Shown here in pieces: positions 18,085 through 26,946 of a stretch of DNA of 64,000 nucleotides. A program made the position numbers and the translations under genes. The stretch comes from Leptospira bouyouniensis (lineage in GTDB: Bacteria > Spirochaetota > Leptospiria > Leptospirales > Leptospiraceae), in NCBI RefSeq assembly GCF_004769525.1, contig NZ_RQFT01000002.1, positions 4,632 through 68,631 on the forward strand, read 5' to 3'. The first letter of the stretch is position 1, and the number at the start of each line of letters is the position of its first letter. The notes under the pieces were generated by a model, which ran no database searches, was not told the origin of the DNA, and saw only the letters and a list, made by a program, of their open reading frames with translations.

Positions 18085-19056
18085 TCAATACGGCGGCCAA
18101 AATTCACCTTCTTGTTTTAAGAGTGCACCATAAATAAAGCCTTCCTTCCCATCAAACATTCGGACTCGAACCCAAGGTGCTACTTGGAAGGAAATCTTTT
18201 CAATGTTCCCAACATCTTCGAGTACCTCCAACGTATCATCGGTATTATACTTAGCCAGAATTTCACTCTTTCGAGTTGGCTTGCTCCGCAAGATAGTATT
18301 GGGTTTTCGAATAAGATACTCTCCCTTCCTTAAATATGGGATAAAATCAAAACATTCGTTCCCACAAGTATATTTTTTTTCTGTCACATTTGGATTTTCT
18401 TGTTCTATAATTTGGTTTCCTTCAAAACTGAAAAATTTGCCACACTCATATACAAGATCATTCACTTTATATTGTTTTTCGAGTTCTAGCCCATCATTGT
18501 AATTTTGATAACAATACAGTTCTCCTTTATCTAATATTCCAGCCTTAAATATTAGTTTTTTTGACGCTCCACAAGGTACATATTGCCATCCAGGTGCATT
18601 ATCTGAATATTTATCTGTGTAATATCCATATTCATAACAATGGTTTGTTGATGTTATATAGCGAATTTTCTGAAGATCAATTGCTATCGTAAGTAATTTT
18701 TTAATTTTTGATTTGATGTGATTTAATTCTAATTGGATGAACCAATAATCTGTTCCTTTGTATTTAGTTTCAATACTCACTTTCATACCGTTGAAATCAA
18801 AAAAGCAATATTCATTGCCTTTCTTGATTGTAATTTCGGGTTTTCCAATTAATCCAAAATATTGATAAAAATGATAACAAGGCTGGTCAATTTTACTTTC
18901 GATAAAGGACAAGTCGTAAAGACTTGGCATTCTTTTTAGTAAGAGAATATCAGATTCTGATTTGTATTTTGACTCATTTCGTTTTATATCTATTGATTCT
19001 TTGCATGTTAATACAGAGAAACAGAAAAAAAATAGAATGTTTGAATACTTATTCAT
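18085..19056 (-). CDS. SH3-domain lipoprotein, copy 3
   Basis: Start at ATG 19056 (MNKYSNILFFFCFSVLTC, lipoprotein signal). 323 residues with a conserved Cys pattern (CGNECFDFIPYL) and a C-terminal bacterial SH3 domain: GEYLIRKPNTILRSKPTRKS, then VLEDVGNIEKISFQVAPWV and GFIYGALLKQEGEFW. The other two copies are at 20017-20820 and 20977-21867. SH3b domains bind peptidoglycan or peptides. Immediately upstream, overlapping its start by 8 bases, lies the tail of a metallopeptidase tip (ending HHNHIDIRLLDE), so this family is the likely immunity partner of M15-like cell-wall peptidase tips. Confidence 0.75.
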   Translation of the reverse strand: MNKYSNILFFFCFSVLTCKESIDIKRNESKYKSESDILLLKRMPSLYDLSFIESKIDQPCYHFYQYFGLIGKPEITIKKGNEYCFFDFNGMKVSIETKYKGTDYWFIQLELNHIKSKIKKLLTIAIDLQKIRYITSTNHCYEYGYYTDKYSDNAPGWQYVPCGASKKLIFKAGILDKGELYCYQNYNDGLELEKQYKVNDLVYECGKFFSFEGNQIIEQENPNVTEKKYTCGNECFDFIPYLRKGEYLIRKPNTILRSKPTRKSEILAKYNTDDTLEVLEDVGNIEKISFQVAPWVRVRMFDGKEGFIYGALLKQEGEFWPPY

Positions 19057-19144
19057 CGAGTAACCTAATGTCAATATGGTTATGGTGATTATCGGCAAAC
19101 TTTACTATAATGTTCGTTTGATTGAAGCAATCATTACGGGTCAC
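19049..19144 (-). pseudogene. Metallopeptidase tip tail (HxH end) before SH3 lipoprotein 3
   Basis: The frame opens after a stop at about 19145 and reads VTRNDCFNQTNIIVKFADN and HHNHIDIRLLDE to TAA 19051-19049. The HHNHIDIRL ending parallels HADHLHFQLRKK at the end of the M15-like tip at 21873. It overlaps the ATG of the SH3 lipoprotein at 19056. The rest of the tip is missing. Confidence 0.6.
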
Positions 19145-19346
19145 TTAGTGTTTTACCCTCTTTCTTTAATCTCTCGTACATTTCGTTTTCTTTTTCCATA
19201 TACCGTTTGCCGGCTTCAGACTCTTCTTTTAGTCGTAATTGATATTGTTTAATAGAATCATCATAGAGTTCAGGAAGTTCGTTCATGCAGTATTCCATAG
19301 TATTGTATCGTTTGCTGTTCTCATTATCATGTGGAAAGATTAGCAC
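19134..19346 (-). CDS. Small charged protein or remnant
   Basis: The frame starts at GTG 19346 and gives 70 residues, highly charged (KEESEAGKRYMEKENEMYER). It overlaps the end of the broken lipoprotein at 19340 by a few bases and ends where the next tip tail begins in another frame. It has no recognised domain. It may be a shifted continuation of its upstream neighbour or the helical middle of a lost tip, rather than an independent gene. Confidence 0.3.
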   Translation of the reverse strand: MLIFPHDNENSKRYNTMEYCMNELPELYDDSIKQYQLRLKEESEAGKRYMEKENEMYERLKKEGKTLSDP

Positions 19347-19854
19347 GGAATAACGTGCTCACCGTTTAAAAAATTTATCATCCCCCCCCCCGTACTGTCA
19401 AAAGCATAGTAATCGTCATTAGTTGCCTTTTCCTCAATGGTTTCTCTGTTAGAGGAGATGTAGATATATTTCTTTTCATCTGTTTTTCTTGGGGACTTTC
19501 CTACGAAGATAAAAATCCTACCACCATTCTTGGCCTGCAAATACAAATATCTATCATCTTCAAGTAACGGTATGTCGATAATGGGTTTTTTCAATACATT
19601 TTGTTCATTGTAAAATGCTGCTCTAAGCTTTTTATTTAGAAAATCGATTTCTAAACAATACTTCGGATCAATCCGTAATTCTTCTTCGGTAAAGGATACG
19701 TTTGCCACTTCTGCAATGGTATGACCAACTTCATAAATAGTTGGCCGGTATACCTCTAAAGTTAACCATTGATATTTCTGACAACCTAATAAGAAAAATA
19801 ATGCGGAATAAATCCGAAAAGAACTAATATTATTTTTTTGTATGTTTTCATCAT
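19340..19854 (-). pseudogene. Lipoprotein gene with frameshift and a C10 tract
   Basis: From ATG 19854 the frame reads MKTYKKIILVLFGFIP and stops at TAG. One frame over, ALFFLLGCQKYQWLTLEVY continues without a break through VANVSFTEEELRIDPKYC to the stop at 19340, so the signal peptide with lipobox LLGC is split near 19805. Near the 3' end ten consecutive C (19382-19391, ten G on the coding strand) encode the Gly run in DSTGGGMINF. A change of one base in this tract would end the protein within a few codons. About 170 codons in total. No family is recognised. Confidence 0.55.
19382..19391. repeat. Homopolymer C10 tract inside a lipoprotein gene
   Basis: Ten consecutive C, by far the longest C or G run I noticed in this AT-rich window. 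It lies within the coding region of the lipoprotein at 19340-19854, close to its 3' end. Runs of this length slip readily during replication. Confidence 0.9.
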
Positions 19855-20016
19855 CTTGCTTTTACATCCATAGTGAATAAAATTTATATATTAATTTTTT
19901 TTATACTTATTCTCTCCACCATGGTTTACTTCCAACCAATCTTGGCCTCGCCTCCGTAGGAAATGGGGAACTTTGATAGGAAAAGAAATGATTTGAAAAA
20001 AGTTTGACTACTAAAA

Positions 20017-20820
20017 TTAATATCTTAATTCACCTGGAACTTTGATAAGAGCACCAAATACATAGCCTTCGATTCCAGATTGGGTTGATACTTTTACCCA
20101 AGGTGCTATGTTTTCCTCTATTTCTTCTATAATTCCAGTGTCTTCTAACAATTTTAGAACTTGCCCTTTTTTGAGAGTACTAATAATTTTTGATGATGTG
20201 CTTGGTTCCTCTCGGAGAAAGACTCTTTCTCTAAATACTTCATATTCACCAATATCTAGAAACGGAATCATATCATAGCAACGATAACTACATTCAGAGA
20301 CGTCATTTTTGGGCTTCAATAAATATCCATCTTGAAAAACATATGTCTTTTCTCGACAATTTTCTGTAACTTGCTTTTTAACATTGAAATCCCAACAGAC
20401 TTCACTTGCATCATACATTCCTATCGATAAGGTACGGCCGCAATCGTACAATCCCCGTTTAATTTTTTCCGTTTGATAGAACATAGCATCTTCTTCGCAG
20501 TTGTTTGTTTCGTTGTAGCCAAATTTATTTGAATTGTATTTTTTTATTTTCTTTTTATATGAAAAAGAGATTATTTCTCCTTTGGCTTTTCTAGGAATAG
20601 TTACCTTAAATTTGCGAAATTCGATTTCTTTATCGAAATAATCTTCAGGTTTTCCATCAATTTTCATTTTCTTGAAAAACAATTCTGACACATTAATTTT
20701 TTGATCTGTTAATTCACTGTAATGAGGTGATAATCTTTTAAGAAATTTCATATCCTTAGCAAAAACAGTACTAATATGCAAATTTAGAAGAATTAGTAAT
20801 ATATAATAGATTTTTTTCAT
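20017..20820 (-). CDS. SH3-domain lipoprotein or secreted protein, copy 2
   Basis: The protein has 267 residues with signal MKKIYYILLILLNLHISTVFA, which has no Cys at its end and so looks more like an ordinary secreted form than a lipoprotein. The middle is Cys-rich (CSYRCYDMIPFL, about residues 181-192) and a C-terminal SH3b domain follows: YEVFRERVFLREEPSTSSKI, VLKLLEDTGIIEEIEENIAP, WVKVSTQSGIEGYVFGALIK. It is close to the copy at 20977-21867 across the whole SH3 part. Its ATG overlaps by four bases (ATGA) the stop of a metallopeptidase tail ending SHHIHFRIVKK. Confidence 0.78.
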   Translation of the reverse strand: MKKIYYILLILLNLHISTVFAKDMKFLKRLSPHYSELTDQKINVSELFFKKMKIDGKPEDYFDKEIEFRKFKVTIPRKAKGEIISFSYKKKIKKYNSNKFGYNETNNCEEDAMFYQTEKIKRGLYDCGRTLSIGMYDASEVCWDFNVKKQVTENCREKTYVFQDGYLLKPKNDVSECSYRCYDMIPFLDIGEYEVFRERVFLREEPSTSSKIISTLKKGQVLKLLEDTGIIEEIEENIAPWVKVSTQSGIEGYVFGALIKVPGELRY

Positions 20821-20906
20821 TTTTTAACTATTCTAAAGTGAATATGGTGGCTATCTTCTCCAATACCATAATGACTCAAATGAGTTGTGACAATCTTTAT
20901 GGATTG
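20817..20906 (-). pseudogene. Metallopeptidase tip tail (HxH end) before SH3 copy 2
   Basis: The frame reads QSIKIVTTHLSHYGIGEDS followed by HHIHFRIVKK and TGA. A neighbouring frame, in the 70-bp duplicated segment, encodes FPAGYHIDNP, so together they give a frameshifted version of the end of an M15-like tip (compare VPPGYELVVHIE ... HADHLHFQLRKK at 21873). The stop overlaps the ATG of the SH3 gene by four bases. Confidence 0.65.
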
Positions 20907-20945
20907 TCAATATGATAACCTGCAGGGAAATTTTCCTTGCAATCT
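20876..20945. repeat. 70-bp duplicated tip-tail segment, copy B
   Basis: The second copy of the segment at 17923-17992. Here it runs straight into the HHIHFRIVKK tail and the SH3 gene, so this is probably the arrangement closer to the original. Confidence 0.85.
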
Positions 20946-20976
20946 AAAAATGCAGAGTTCGCGATTAATATATAAT

Positions 20977-21867
20977 TTAATTCCAAAACTCCTTTGGTTT
21001 TTTCAGGAAAATTCCAAATACATATCCTTCAATGCCTGATTTGGTTTTAATTTTTACCCAAGGCGCTATGTTTTCATCTATTTCTTCAATCGGACCCGTA
21101 TTTTCTATCACTTCAATCTCTTCGTCTAATTTCAATTTTCCTATCAATTCACTATTTCGATTTGGTTCTTTTCTAAGATTAACTTCAGATTTTCTAACTA
21201 TATAGATTCCTGAGTTTAGATACGGAATGAACTCATAACATTTACGGGGACATGTATTGCGATCACTCGGAAATGATTTTTGTTGAGTTTTAAAATCAAA
21301 ACTTGCACGATCCCTACAATCATCAACTTGGTATTGGTTTTTTACATCCCAACAAACTTCATTTACAGTTTGCAAATCTGCATTGAAACTAAGCTCTCGA
21401 CCGCATTGGAAATTTCCTAATTTTGCAGGTACATTCGTTTGCACTGGTGAATATACAGATGAAAATTCATAACAATCATTTGACTCGGTATATGAATTAT
21501 TTTTATGATTGATTTCAAAAGATTTTATTTTTTTGGAAGGTGGAAAATAAAAAGTTACCTGAGTGCTACGAATTTTTCCTTCAGAATTATATAACCTAAC
21601 AGTGAAATCTAAATTTTTATACTTTCCTTTTGCTATTTTTCGAATTTCCGTCTTTTTATCTTTCTCTATTATTTCACTTTCTTTTTTTACATGGAACCTC
21701 TCGAAAAAATAGTCGATTTGATTGTCAGAATCGATGACAAAGTCCTTATATCTAGGTATTCGTTCGACAATATATTCTAAATTTTTCGGAATGGTTTTTT
21801 CTATTCTTTCTAAGCAAGACAAATGGATTGAAAACAATCCAAAAAGTAAAAGTAGAAACTTAATCAT
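20977..21867 (-). CDS. SH3-domain lipoprotein, copy 1, partner of the M15-like tip
   Basis: Start at ATG 21867 (MIKFLLLLFGLFSIHLSC, lipobox-like LSC); an in-frame TTG lies nine bases upstream. 296 residues with a Cys-rich middle (CPRKCYEFIPYL) and a C-terminal SH3b domain: YIVRKSEVNLRKEPNRNSEL, EVIENTGPIEEIDENIAPWV, GIEGYVFGIFLKKPKEFW. The toxin with the complete M15-like tip ends five bases upstream, making this the best-supported toxin-immunity pair of the array. A cell-wall-binding SH3 domain in an envelope lipoprotein would be well placed to protect the wall from a cognate endopeptidase; that is inference. Confidence 0.78.
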   Translation of the reverse strand: MIKFLLLLFGLFSIHLSCLERIEKTIPKNLEYIVERIPRYKDFVIDSDNQIDYFFERFHVKKESEIIEKDKKTEIRKIAKGKYKNLDFTVRLYNSEGKIRSTQVTFYFPPSKKIKSFEINHKNNSYTESNDCYEFSSVYSPVQTNVPAKLGNFQCGRELSFNADLQTVNEVCWDVKNQYQVDDCRDRASFDFKTQQKSFPSDRNTCPRKCYEFIPYLNSGIYIVRKSEVNLRKEPNRNSELIGKLKLDEEIEVIENTGPIEEIDENIAPWVKIKTKSGIEGYVFGIFLKKPKEFWN

Positions 21868-21872
21868 GAAAT

Positions 21873-24118
21873 TCAATTTTTCTTTCTTAATTGGAAATGT
21901 AAATGATCAGCGTGTGGCTTTTCCATATCTACGTATATTTCCGTACCTGAAAAATATTCCTTTACCGCTTTATCTTCGATATGAACAACAAGCTCATATC
22001 CAGGAGGTACACTTTCTGCCATTATTTTGATTAAATCTTTAACTTTCTCCCTATCGTAATTTGAGGATTCGCTTACATTTATAGCACGATCACCGTCAGA
22101 GCCAGGAAATGCAATATCTATTGCAGAAGCGTAATGGTGGTGTCCTTTTGGATCAAGTGAGGTATCTAGCGGACTCACATATGGTGAATTACCCACTCCT
22201 GGCATGCTCAAATCATTAATCCTCAAAGGAACAACTGGTTGAATACCATTTTTTATTTGGTATTCTCTCCATTTTAAAGCACTATTAACAAAGAGCTCAG
22301 CAGTTTCTCGATTTGTAAATTGATGTATATTGTCTGCATCGTGAAAAGAATATACAGTCCATAAAGTATTTCCATTTGCGTCCTTTCCTTCTTTTAGTAT
22401 ATTATAGCGTACGTTAGAATCAACTCCTACTCCTTTCGCCTTATCAATTTGAATATCTGAACTATGGTAGTTTGGATGTAGTTTATTATGTTCGTTCATG
22501 GAATCCACTCTATCCTCCAAATCTTTGCGATCCAGATCAATATTATATTCTCTAAAACCTGTCACAGTTCCAATCATTACATCTCGGCCTCCAGGTGGAA
22601 TTTCTCCCGCTGCTTCTATCATAGTAACGTTTTGCACATTTGGCACCAACGGTGCAAAAGTAGATTTAGGCTTATAATTATCTGGAATTTTTCCATTCTC
22701 ATAATCTTTTTTCAATGTCGCATATGATTTTATATCTTTATATAACGATTGAGTATAACCTCTAAGATAATTTTTATCAGCAGGAGAAAGATTGCTATCT
22801 TTTAACAGTTCTTCTAAATATACCTTAGCTGGTATTGTACTGCCATCCTTACCAAAAAATCTATCTAATACTTTTGTTTTCATCTCTTGATAATCTTCCG
22901 ACTTGGGTTCTTTAGGTGGAGGTAATTTTTCTCCTGGCTTTGGTTTTTCCTGTGTATCAACTACTCTATCTTTAGTATTTCCAGAAGAAACAGGATATCC
23001 AACAGCAGGTATAAACATTATCCGTTTAAGAAAATTTACGATCCCACTCCCGGCATTCGATTGTGCTGTAGGTGAAGTATACCCTTCTTGGTTTAATATC
23101 TTACCTAGTTCATTCAGTAGGTCAGGACTAAGTCCTAAATTAGGTAGATCCCAATTGAGATTCACTCCATCGAGCAGTTTTGAGACCCTATTTCCACCAT
23201 CGGATGTTGAGGTCGATTCATCTTCTCGCCTTCGAAAATTTCTTAAACTCTCTACTAACGATCCTAAATTCGTAGGTATTCGATTCCCTCCACCTAAGCT
23301 TCCAAATTGGGTTAATAATCCTATACCTGTTGCGATTCCTCCTCCAACTGCTAATATTCCTGATAAATTTGGTGATATGTAATCTCCTATTTCACTTAAG
23401 AGATTACTGATCACTCCTTCATCCTGAGGTAGTCCATCCAACGCATTCTGGATATCATCATCGCTCATGTTCGCGATATCTGCTGGTGTAAAATCACCAC
23501 TCGCGAGTAACTTTGCCTTATTTTGATCATTTTGTGTTTGGTCCTGAGCCGCATTGATGTTTTGTTCGGCGAAGTTGATTTCGTCCATTTGGAATCCATC
23601 TGGTCCATTCGTTGCGATACTCACACCTGTTAACTCTGCTGAGGTAGAAAGTCCATCCCGATTGACGGTGGAGGTTAGCCCTATCGTGGAGTTTGGATTC
23701 GTGTAACCCACACTTGCTGACAGACCCGTTCCTGCCATATCATACATCAAGGAAAAGTTCCAATCTCGCCGTGGACCTTCCCCTGTTGGGTTATAGTTAA
23801 ATCCGATATTGGCTGCTCCATTGGTTGTATAGTCTCCTGCTAATTGGACTCCATGTCCTATTGAATACGATCCTTGTAATGTTGTATTTCCTTCTTTGGA
23901 AAATGCTATACTGACATTGCTTGTGGTATTTCCAAGCCCGATAGACCCACCCCAACCGTTTTCCGGGTGATAGGTGACACCTATACCAGGCGTGATGCCT
24001 TCGAGCATTCCTGATTGGAAAGGACCAGCTAATTTGGTGATCCCACCAATCAGTCCGTTGGCGATACCTGCTAAAATTCCTTCTGGCCCATTTTTCGAGC
24101 CTGCAGCTCCAAAAAATC
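21873..24118 (-). CDS. TIGR04388-type scaffold fragment with M15-like metallopeptidase tip
   Basis: The frame opens at about 24118 (FFGAAGSKNGPEGILAGIAN) and has its first ATG at 24008; from there it is 711 residues. The N-terminal part is Gly/Asn-rich beta-repeat sequence (GIGVTYHPENGWGGSIGLG, GTGLSASVGYTNPNSTIGL), then a hydrophobic segment (SGILAVGGGIATGIGLL) and the acidic-basic link RRREDES. This matches the end of the scaffold in the intact protein at 48382. The tip has HHHYASAIDIAF (about residues 622-633) and HADHLHFQL (699-707), the HxxxxxxD ... HxH type of zinc ligands of M15/MepA-like peptidoglycan endopeptidases. No signal peptide is present and the 5' end is cut, so secretion in this form is doubtful. 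The SH3 lipoprotein follows directly. Confidence 0.7.
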
Positions 24119-24757
24119 AATCTCGCTCGACACTGGCCCACAAAACAAAAAATTGAATGTAGAAAATACAATATTAGCATCTAACAAATGAACCATGGAT
24201 AACGACCTCCCTCTCTCTTCTACTTTTGTGATTGTTATTTCATGGATTCCTTTTTTGGAAATTTGAACAGGAGGACAAACGACTTTGTTTCGATCAATGT
24301 ACTCACAAGTATCCTTCGAGTATAGATCGGACGGATGGTTTGGATCATAGACTTCTTTGAATCGAAAGCCGTGATAAATTGTTACTTCACTTTTCCTACA
24401 GTTAAAGAATGACATTTCACTGTATCTAAGTTTCGAAATGGCAAAATACTCACCAATGATTAAGGTGACCGCAAAGGAAGGATTGGTAGGTTGAAGGTTC
24501 GAATAATGCTTGAAATGATCTTCTCCCGAACAATTGTAATCCCCATGGCATTTCGTTAGATCTTTGAAAATTTTTGTCTCGATCACAACGACGCCCTCAT
24601 TTAGGTTATGATTGAAACGAAGATAGCCATAGTCGGAACTGTTTAAAACTTCAACTTCATTCTCTTTATACGCAGGAGAGGAACATTGGAGGATGGATAA
24701 TGATAATAGGAATAAAGGGAATAAATTGCCTTTGTATATGTTCAACACTAAAAACAT
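24071..24757 (-). CDS. Lipoprotein with a C-terminus derived from the scaffold junction
   Basis: The protein has 228 residues. A signal with lipobox ILQC (LFLLSLSILQCSSP) starts it. The mature part holds several Cys (CHGDYNCSGEDHF, CEYIDRNKVVCPP) and ends EIDFLELQARKMGQKEF. These final ~15 residues are an out-of-frame reading of the scaffold sequence that begins at 24118 (DFFGAAGSKNGPEGIL in the other frame). So the original end of the gene has been replaced by a recombination with scaffold DNA at about 24115-24125. By position it could be the old immunity gene of a tip that preceded it. No family is recognised. Confidence 0.6.
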   Translation of the reverse strand: MFLVLNIYKGNLFPLFLLSLSILQCSSPAYKENEVEVLNSSDYGYLRFNHNLNEGVVVIETKIFKDLTKCHGDYNCSGEDHFKHYSNLQPTNPSFAVTLIIGEYFAISKLRYSEMSFFNCRKSEVTIYHGFRFKEVYDPNHPSDLYSKDTCEYIDRNKVVCPPVQISKKGIHEITITKVEERGRSLSMVHLLDANIVFSTFNFLFCGPVSSEIDFLELQARKMGQKEF

Positions 24758-24900
24758 TCCTTTACTTTTTGTCGTTCTTCATCGAAAATTCCATATCCCA
24801 AATGTCGAATGATTTAGTGCATAAATCTGCTTCTTTTATGCATTCTATCGATTTATTTACTAAGCCTATACTTTAGTAAATAAATTGTCTAATTCATCTA

Positions 24901-25628
24901 CTAGTAATCTAATTTTCCTTTTTCATCGACAACCTGTGATTTTCTTCCATCATTCGTATATATAATTCCTTTTATTAATTCATCCCTCTCGAAAGTTCCT
25001 TCTGATCTCAATTTACCGTTTTCGTGGTAAACTTTCCCCTTTCCATTTAGCTCTCCATTTTCGTAAGTGCCTTCAGATTTTAGCATTCCATTGTAGTAAT
25101 ATTCTTTACCTTTACCATTTAGTACATCATTTTCTAAAGTTCCTTCGACTTCAAGGTTACCGTTGTCATAATATTTTTTCCCTTTGAACACTTTACCATC
25201 GTAAGTTCCTTCAGATTTTAGTATTCCTTTATAATAATTTCTCTCAAACCTGATACCACGCTCATACTTAACGATGCCGTGGGATACTAGATAGCCTTTA
25301 TCGTCGTAGCCATTCCACCTGTCATTTGTTAACTCTCCCTCTTCAAATGTGCCCTCGGCTTCAAGTTTGCTGCTTTTAAAATCATATTTTCTCCCTTTTC
25401 CATTAAGCTCTCCATTCTTGAAAATGCCTTCAGCTTCAAGTTTACCGTTGTCAAAATAATATTTTTTCCCTTTTCCGTTTAACTTATCTTCTTTGAAAGT
25501 GCCTTCAGCCCAAAGATTTTCTTCTTCAAGGATTTTTTTTCCACTCCTTGAAAAGTTTCTTCCGCCCGTGGGTTCGTATTCAGAAAAAAGCATATAAGAA
25601 TTAAAAATATAATCTTGGTTTTAGTCAT
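24901..25628 (-). pseudogene. YwqK/MORN-variant repeat protein with an A8 frameshift
   Basis: ATG 25628 opens a signal peptide (MTKTKIIFLILICFFLNTNP) that leads to EETFQGVEKK and then, after a run of eight A on the coding strand (T8 at 25533-25540), the frame is one base off. Adding one A restores a single protein of about 242 residues with at least six repeats of the form EGTFKNGELNGKGKKYYF. This is the YwqK-type/MORN-variant repeat found in some antitoxins of secreted toxins. An alternative start inside the repeats at 25593 would lack the signal. It lies at the upstream end of the minus-strand array. The lesion could be real, a switchable state, or a sequencing error. Confidence 0.65.
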
Positions 25629-25997
25629 TGCTCGAAGTCCTCTAAAATACAAAAACTAATAAATTGTTATACGAAAAGTCAAGATTATTAAATCAATAGC
25701 TTTTTGGAAATTATGCGATTTCGCGGTGCAGGTAAAGAACTCTTCGAATCGATTATGAAAAACTACCAACATGTAACCGAAGAAGCCCCCTACTCTGCTT
25801 GGGATCTCTGCTTCTTACAAAATCAATTCATCGCGGAATAAACTTTTCCGAAATCGAAAGGAAATTGGATGAGAATGTAAGGTTTGAAAGAACCGGTGCA
25901 AATGGATATTGGCACAAAAATTCAGACATCGATTCCCCAATTACAAATGAAAGATCATGAAATTAGGCTTACGTAATCGTAGCCAAAGGAGAACCCA
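25629..25997. other. Intergenic stretch with one short open frame
   Basis: On the plus strand ATG 25713 to TAA 25841 encodes 42 residues (MRFRGAGKELFESIMKNYQH to QNQFIAE). It has no clear ribosome-binding site and no family I recognise, so it may be a fragment. The next gene at 25998 has AAGGAGAA eight bases before its ATG. Nothing else is evident. Confidence 0.3.
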
Positions 25998-26684
25998 ATG
26001 AGCCAAACGATCATTACAAAAAATTTAGAGGATTATACAAAATTTCGAGTACAATCAGGATTAGAAATTCTAATCAATCGAATTCATCCAAACGCAATCG
26101 AAGAAGCCGCTAAGTTCCATCACGAAAACACGTTTTCAAATCATTTCCAGACGTATTATATGGAAATTCTTAAGAACGAAACCTTGTTTCTGAACCAAAA
26201 AAACTATTTCTCAGTATTTAAATCGAAATACGGTCTGCAAGGATTCGATACGTACCATTTGCAATCTTTAGAAGATTCAAAAGAAGAGATCTTAACTCTA
26301 TTACAAACTGGGGATTTGATCACACAATATCAAAAGTATTTTTGGAAACAAAAAATCAAACACAAGGAAGATTACATAGAAAAAGATCTGAATTCATTTT
26401 TTACAAAGTTTGTTCATACTTTCTATCCTGATTCCTTTCCTGCACTGGAAAATCCAATTAAAATACTTCTTGGATTTGAAAAAGAAAGTTTCCTGTTTGC
26501 ATTCTTCTGTATTGCTACCCTTTATCAAAGGTTTATCTTTGAATGCCCAAACCAGATGCAATTGTTAAGAGAAATATTCAAACAAGAAACTCAATCTTTC
26601 AATGAGAGAACCAATGCCTATTCCGATTTTAAATTATTAGATTTAATCCTTTGGAAGATTGCGAATTTGGATTCTAATTCGTAG
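25998..26684 (+). CDS. Hypothetical protein
   Basis: The protein has 228 residues, mostly helical, with many aromatic residues (NHFQTYYMEILKNE, YQKYFWKQKIKHKEDYIE). No signal peptide, membrane segment or known motif is seen. A good ribosome-binding site (AAAGGAGAAC) precedes ATG 25998, so the start is secure. It lies between the toxin array and the partition genes and is transcribed towards parB, convergently. I do not recognise a family. Confidence 0.6.
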   Translation: MSQTIITKNLEDYTKFRVQSGLEILINRIHPNAIEEAAKFHHENTFSNHFQTYYMEILKNETLFLNQKNYFSVFKSKYGLQGFDTYHLQSLEDSKEEILTLLQTGDLITQYQKYFWKQKIKHKEDYIEKDLNSFFTKFVHTFYPDSFPALENPIKILLGFEKESFLFAFFCIATLYQRFIFECPNQMQLLREIFKQETQSFNERTNAYSDFKLLDLILWKIANLDSNS

Positions 26685-26946
26685 GTTAAAAGTATCTTAT
26701 TGATTGTTTTCAAGAAGAACTCATTGTTCCTAATCAGATGGCAATCCTCCCCTACTCCATCCATTGTCACCCATGTGGGTAGTTTGGTGTTAACTATGTG
26801 ACTTGTAGATACTGAGGAACAAACAGAAAGAGACATAATTCGGGATGGTCATCAGCTATCAGAAACTTACAGCTAATTAAAATTCCTCAACATGTCAGGA
26901 AAGAACAACCACTACTTTGAAATTCGATTTTGTTAATCTTTCTTCT

